NCBI GenBank assembly: GCA_017165825.1
Contig: CM029370.1
Span: forward strand, 23,436,673-23,500,672
Length of the DNA: 64,000 bases
From: Hepsetus odoe
Lineage: Eukaryota > Chordata > Actinopteri > Characiformes > Hepsetidae
Direction of reading: 5' to 3'
Made by a program: the position numbers and the translations under genes. Positions 58,918-64,000 of the stretch are shown here, in pieces. Below the pieces are notes generated by a model. That model searched no databases. It was not told the origin of the DNA and saw only the letters and a program-made list of their open reading frames with translations. Within the stretch, counting starts at the first letter, position 1. Every line of letters begins with the position of its first letter.

Positions 58918-59307
58918 AACGAATCTTAGCGACACCAAAAATAAATACTCCATCCAACCATTCTCTCCCGCTTATCCGAGGTCGGGTTGCGGGGGCAGCA
59001 GCTCTAACAGGGATGCCCAGACTTCCCTCTCTCCGGCCACTTCTTCCAGCTCCTCCGGGCAGATCCCAAGGCGTTCCCAGGCCAGCCGAGAGACATAGTC
59101 TTTCCAGCATGTCCTGGGTCTTCCCCGGGGTCTCTTTCTGATGGGGCGTGCCCGAACACCTCACCAGGGAGGCGTCCAGGGGGCATCCTGATCTGGCTCC
59201 TCTCGATGCGGAGGAGCAGCGGTTCTACTCTGAGCCCCTCCCGGATGACTGAGCTTCTCACCCCATTCTACCCTCACTCGTAGACTCGAGTCACCTTTTA
59301 TACTCAC

Positions 59308-60234
59308 TCACCTTTTCCGACTGAGGACCATGGCCTCAGATTTAGAGATGCTGATTCTCATCCCAGCCGCTTCACACTCGGCTGCGAACCGATCCAGAGA
59401 GTGCTGAAGGTCACGGCCTGATGAGGCCAACAGGACAACGTCATCTGCAGACAGCAGTGACCCAATCCTGAGCCCACCAATCCGGACCCCCTCAACGCCC
59501 TGGCTGTGCCTAGAAATCCTGTCCATAAAAGTTATGAACAGGATCGGTGACAAAGGGCAGCCCTGGCGGAGTCCAACTCTCACCCGGAACAGGTCCGACT
59601 TACTGCCGGCAGTGTGGACCAAGCTGTGACACTGGTTGTACAGGGACCGGACAGCCCTTAACAGGGAATCCGATACCCCATGCTCTCGGAGTACCCCCCA
59701 CAGGACTCCCTGAGGGACATGGTTGAATGCCTTCTCCAAGTCCACAAAGCACATGTAAACTGATTGGGCAAACTCCCATGCACCCTCCAGGACCCTGTTA
59801 AAGGTGTAGAGCCGGTCCACTATTCCACGACCTGGACAAAAACCAAACTGCTCCTCCTGAATCTGAGGTTCGACTATCCGACGGACCCTCCTTTCCAGGA
59901 CCCCTGAATAGACTTTCCCCAGGAGGCTGAGAAGTGTGATCCCTCTATAGTTCGAACACACCCTCCGGTCCCCTTTCTTAAAGAGGGGGATCACCACCCC
60001 GGTCTGTCTACCCCGGTCCAGAGGCACCGTCCCCGATGTCCATGCGATGTTGCAGAGGCGTGTCAGCCATGACAGTCCTACAACATTCAGAGCCTTGAGG
60101 AACTCTGGGCGGATCTCATCCACCCCCGGAGCCCTGCCACCGAGGAGCTTTTTGACCACCTCGGCAACCTCGGCCCCAGAGACGGAAGAGTCCACCTCTA
60201 TATCCCCAGGCTCTGCTTCCTCATCGGAAGGCAT
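59308..60234 (-). pseudogene. LINE reverse-transcriptase domain (308-codon open frame)
   Basis: The minus-strand frame contains LGGRAPGVDEIRPEFLKAL, PLFKKGDRRVCSNYRGITLL, EEQFGFCPGRG, CFVDLEKAFNHV (motif A, catalytic Asp kept), GLRQGCPLSPILF (motif B) and LLSADDVVLL (motif C). Motif C is normally FADD or YADD; the aromatic residue is Ser here. The sequence before it (60198-60629, CTWHQDTLGR to CGRKV) is in another frame and lacks the usual linker, so part of the ORF is deleted. Confidence 0.9.
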
Positions 60235-60639
60235 GTTGGTGGAATTAAGGAGGTCTTCACCTTACGGCCACAGCTCCGGTCAGCCGCCTTGACAATGGAG
60301 GTGCGTAACATAGTGCATTCGGATTCAATGTCCCCCACCTCCCCCAGGACGTGGTTAAAGCTTTGACGGAGGTGGCAGTTGAAGCTTGTTCTCACAGGGG
60401 ACTCTGCCAGACGTTCCCAGCAGACCCTCAGAATACGTTTGGGCCTACCAGGCCTGACCTGCATCCTCCCCCACCAATGAAGCCAACTCACCACCAGGTG
60501 ATGGTTGGTTGACAGCTCCGCCCCTCTCTTCACCCGAGTGTCCAAGACATGTGACCGCAAGTCCAACGACACGACCACAAAGTTGATCATTGAACTGCGG
60601 CCTAGGGTGTCCTGGTGCCAGGTGCACATGTGGACACCC

Positions 60640-61581
60640 TTATGCCTTATGCCTGAACATGGTATTCACAATCCGTGACGAGCACAAAAGTCCAATTACA
60701 AACTCTGGTTCAGATCGAGGGGGCCATTCCTCCCAATCACGCCCTTCCAGGTGTCACTGTCATTACCCACGTGAGCATTGAAGTCCCCCAGCAGAACTAT
60801 GGAGTCCCCAGGAGGGACGCTCCAGAGACCCCAGAAAGGGTGGGTAGTCCAGACTGCTGTTTGACGCATATGCGCAGACAACACTAAGGACCCGTCCCCC
60901 AACCCGAAGGCAGAGGGAGGCCACCCTCTCATCCACCGGGGTAAACCCCAATGTACTGGCCCCAAGCCGTGGGGCAATAAGTATGCCCACACCTGCTCGG
61001 CGCCTCTCACCGGTGCCAGCTCCAGAGTAGAAGAGAGTCCAGCCCCTCTCAAGGAGACTGGTTCCAGAGTCCAAGCTGTGCATCGAGGTGAGTCCAACTA
61101 TATCTAGCCAGAACTTCTCAACCTCACACACTAGCTCAGGCTCCTTCCCCACCAGAGAGGCGACATTCCACGTCCCTAGAGCCAGCTTCTGCAGCCGAGG
61201 GTCGGACCGCCAAGGCCCCCGTTTTTGGCCACCGCCCAGCTCACAATGCACCCGACCTCTTTGGCCCCACCTACAGGTGGTGAGCCCATGGGAAGGGGGA
61301 CCCACGTTGCCTCTTCGGGCTGTGCCCGGCTGGGCCCCATGGGTGAAGGCCCGACCACCAGGCACTTGCCATCGGGCCCCACCTCCAGGCCTGGCTCCAG
61401 AGGGAGGCCCCGGTGACCCACGTCCGGGTGAGGGAAAACGTCGTCCAAGGATCTTTCTCATCATTAGAGGTCTGAACCGCTCTTTGTCTCTTCCCTCACC
61501 TAGGACCTGTTTGCCTTGGGTGCCCCTACCAGGGGCATAAGCCCCCGACAACATAGCTCCCAGGATCATTGGGACACGCAA
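60640..61581 (-). pseudogene. LINE apurinic-type endonuclease region, frameshifted
   Basis: Minus-strand pieces read LALGTWNVASLVGKEPELVC, LDIVGLTSMHSL, GERRRAGVGILIAPRLGAST, VDERVASLCLRVGG, VVCAYASNSS and, in another frame, PPGDSIVLLGDFNAHVGNDS. GTWNV and LGDFNAHVG are the nucleotide- and metal-binding strands of APE-type endonucleases. A frameshift between CAYASNSS and PPGDS breaks the domain. Confidence 0.85.
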
Positions 61582-61649
61582 ACCCCTCCACCACGATAAG
61601 GTGGCGGTTCGAGGAGAGGAAAAGGAAAAAAAAAAATACTAATATACAA

Positions 61650-61785
61650 ATTCAGTCAGTCAGTCAGTCACTGTCTGCCGCTTGTCCCAAGCGGGGTCAC
61701 GGTGGGGTTCTGCAGTCCTTCCCAGCTCACACAGGGCGAAGGACCGGGGACACACCCTGGACAGGTCGCCCACTCATCGCAGCAT
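61650..61785 (-). mobile_element. Type C SINE/LINE tail fragment
   Basis: The plus strand (TCAG)n, CACTGTCTGCCGCTTGTCCC, TTCCCAGCTCACACAGGGCG and CACCCTGGACAGGTCGCC is the reverse of the tail seen at 16450-16567. It sits just beyond the LINE 5' end. Confidence 0.78.
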
Positions 61786-61789
61786 ACAA

Positions 61790-63020
61790 ATTCAAATGTA
61801 TTAAAAAAAAATTATAAACATCACATAAGCTCACAGCTATATATACTAGGGAATTTTTTGAGTGTGGCTATCTGAGCAAGGTCTTTATCTCAGGTGCCAA
61901 AATTTTAAAAACATGTCATATATTTTATAGAGTGTTTTTGTTCAGTAAAAAGTTATAGGATGCAGAAACCCTCTAGTTATACTGCTCATATTCATGGTCA
62001 GTAAAATGTCTAGGGTATCATGAAAATGAACCTAATTTGTGGAAGCTGAAACTTGATTGGCAAAGTCTTCTGCCAGTTGCTAAAATTATTGTCAGAATAA
62101 ATATTCTTTTCTTTTAAATGTAATTTTCTAAAAATCATTAGGCCACCACTGATGGCCTATAAGGCCCTGATGAGTCCTCTGTGGTCAGACCAGTATTGGT
62201 TTTATTTGCATAAGTACTGATAAAGAAACGGTGGCGTTGAGCCTTTTATATAGGCTGTGTTTCTACAGGCTGCTCCCTCCAGTGCTACACAAGCTGCTCC
62301 ACAGAGGTTCACCTGGGTAAAAAATCTGAAATTACATGCCATATATGTAGAGAAAACATTTCCATTCCCCTCCACAAACGATAACACGATTAATATTTGG
62401 ACTGCTATTAAATTGGCAGAGCGTTCAAAATACATAATGTTTTTGAGAGAAAAGCCCAGTGGGTGAGGAGGAGGGGAAGGAGGAAGAGCAGCTGTTCTGA
62501 GTTGCTGTTTTCACACCCATTATGCTAATGCAGCGTGCTGGTGCTTGTGCTAGCCAGGCGGACGGACCAGTGTCCTTGAAGCAGGGCCCGCTGGGACAGA
62601 GGCAGGGCTTAGGACGGACATGACACGCTGTACTTACGGTACCCGAGGGAGCATGGGCTACCGCTCCCAACAAACTGAAGGATTATTCTAAGCACAGCCT
62701 ACTGGGGGGATTCCACACCAAACTGGTAAATTAAGATATATGAAAAGGCACAAATCTCAAATCTGTCACTTTAAGTAGGGAAGTCTAATCATGTTTCATG
62801 AAAAATGTAGGGTTCTCACCCAAAGAATCATTACAGGTAGCCTGAAATAATGAGTTTTCTCACTAGAGGAAGAAAGGAGTGACTGTGTCTTGTTTTCAGT
62901 GTAATTCGTTTCTCTAATAGGCTGGCAAGAAAAGCTCCCTTAAAAACATCCTACACAAACAATTTATATATATATATAAAAATAATAATAATCCTTTATT
63001 TATAATCCCACAAATGGGAA
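61790..63020. other. Noncoding interval, nothing recognised
   Basis: AT-rich to 62450, then a GC-richer patch at 62450-62670 with no recognised gene. A short (TA)n lies at about 62966-62979. Confidence 0.4.
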
Positions 63021-63026
63021 ATTAGC

Positions 63027-63211
63027 TCTCTGCATTTCACCCATACACACATGTGCAGCAGTGGGCTGCTATTGAAAGCGCCCGGGGAGCAGAGATGGGG
63101 ACGGCACCTTGTTCAAGGGTACCTCAGGGCAACCTACTGGGAAGGGGTTCGAACCCCCATTCCTCCGATCATGTGGCTGACTCCCTAATCACTAGGCCAC
63201 CGCTGCCCACT
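63027..63211 (-). mobile_element. Type A SINE, tail-truncated, beside TA/TG repeats
   Basis: The plus strand CTCTGCATTTCACCCATACA, TATTGAAAGCGCCCGGGGAG, CTCAGGGCAACCTACTGGGA and GGGGTTCGAACCCCC, ending GGCCACCGCTGCCC. Flanks are TATATA-rich on both sides. The usual CACTTT tail is replaced by CCTTTATTTATAATCCCACA. Confidence 0.83.
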
Positions 63212-63226
63212 ATATATATAGATATA

Positions 63227-63258
<32 letters not shown>

Positions 63259-63261
63259 CTT
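63212..63261. repeat. (TA)n(TG)n(TA)n compound microsatellite
   Basis: TA, TG and TA tracts in succession directly after the SINE head. Confidence 0.93.
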
Positions 63262-64000
63262 TTAAAAGCAAGATGTCCCCGGTTATCTGGATCTCACATT
63301 TCCTCATTGTTGACTACACTTTTGTTTCCTTCTCAAGACTTAATTCTGTGTATTCCTGCTCCAGCCCCCCTCCTCTACAATATCCATTATTACTGGAATG
63401 GGGAAGCAATTTTCCAGTTTCAGTTCTGCCAGCTCTCTCTAAGGGATACGGCATCACCAGTTAGTTGCATGTCTTTGCCTTACAGCAGGACATGAAAGAA
63501 ATCTCACACAAACCAAATAAGTGAGTTTGCTATAGGTTACACTTTAAGCTCTTTTCTCCAACTTCCACAAGGGTGCGCTTGAGGTTATTCCTAACGAGCT
63601 AATTAAAACCAGACTTGCTAATGATGAGAGACAATTATTTTCTGAAAAACGTCCATAAATATATTTTAATGTCACAGTTCTTTTAATGAGTGTGTGTACT
63701 ATTGCAAATGAGTTCACACTAAAATAACCCCGAATAATGCCTGGTGTGGATGCCGTAGTGTGCAACCTTCTATTGTTTTTCTCCGTAACTAAACAGAGTT
63801 GACAGTGAGCACACGTCACAGTGGTTTATCACGACTCAGACAGCAGGCCCTGAAGCCTGTTATAGACCAGTGAAACGATCAGGGAGGCTGACAGTTACAG
63901 CTGCTTAACATGTGCTGGGTAAAAGTGTGATTTGGCCTGAATGATGACACGTAACAGGGGTCTGCGAGGCTTTTAGCTTTTACTGAAGTCACAACATCTG
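63262..64000. other. Noncoding end of window
   Basis: No gene or named repeat recognised in the last 740 nt. Confidence 0.4.

Larger units (their letters stand above)
58945..61625 (-). mobile_element. Non-LTR retrotransposon (LINE), internally deleted
   Basis: On the minus strand it reads from a 5' leader (CGAACCGCCACCTTATCGTG) through an endonuclease part, a gap, a reverse-transcriptase part and a 3' end with LRIERSQ and RMPPGRLPGEVF, finishing in AT-rich sequence near 58945. The layout (APE endonuclease then RT, no LTRs) is that of jockey/I/CR1-group LINEs common in teleosts. Frameshifts and at least two internal deletions make it inactive. The exact clade needs a database search. Confidence 0.88.

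Noticed and set aside
60763..61581. 272-codon minus-strand frame as a cellular gene
   Set aside because: Contains LINE endonuclease motifs and is interrupted by frameshifts.
1..64000. CRISPR arrays, operons, phage or bacterial defence systems
   Set aside because: Introns, SINEs and kinesin homology show vertebrate DNA; no regularly spaced repeats of CRISPR type were seen.

Overview
The window is eukaryotic, from a ray-finned (teleost) fish genome. The signs are short coding exons bounded by GT/GC...AG splice sites and separated by AT-rich introns, many tRNA-derived SINEs of fish type, Tc1/mariner and LINE remnants, and long dinucleotide microsatellites. I could not fix the species.

The only gene I can support is one plus-strand gene, kif26a, from about 2.4 kb to 32.5 kb. 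It encodes an atypical kinesin-11 family motor protein. Twelve coding segments (3626-3642, 6690-6882, 13222-13434, 16152-16245, 17831-18093, 18734-18917, 20441-20600, 21427-21589, 22167-25188, 25971-26164, 28989-29139, 31818-31987) join in one open frame of 4824 nt, giving 1607 residues plus a stop. Exons 2-8 carry a degenerate motor domain, exon 9 (3 kb) a long Ser-rich tail, and exons 10-12 the conserved C-terminal tail with a short coiled coil. Residues such as PFHPRTVALDPD, ITAPRRPQRYSSGHG, QRRRLIPAPLPDT and GQWVDLPP favour KIF26A over its paralogue KIF26B. The start used here (MDWREL joined to AAQKLN) is inferred. It would give a short isoform without the roughly 350-residue N-terminal region of mammalian KIF26A, whose exons I do not find in the window.

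The introns hold several SINE copies of a family I call type A (tail of CACTTT repeats). One ends 11 nt before the exon 4 splice site. Another, in intron 3, contains a decayed copy of the exon 7/intron 7 junction of the same gene. Intron 8 appears to use a GC-AG splice pair. Intron 10 holds a complete short Tc1/mariner element with a transposase remnant.

From about 32.5 kb to the end I see no protein-coding gene. That half is mostly AT-rich single-copy sequence that may include conserved regulatory elements, with repeat clusters at 38.9-45.9 kb, 49.9-51.9 kb, 56.9-57.9 kb and 58.9-61.8 kb. The last is a damaged non-LTR retrotransposon with endonuclease and reverse-transcriptase coding on the minus strand. 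I see no operon, CRISPR array, phage or multi-gene system. The unusual items are the splice and repeat structures inside kif26a.
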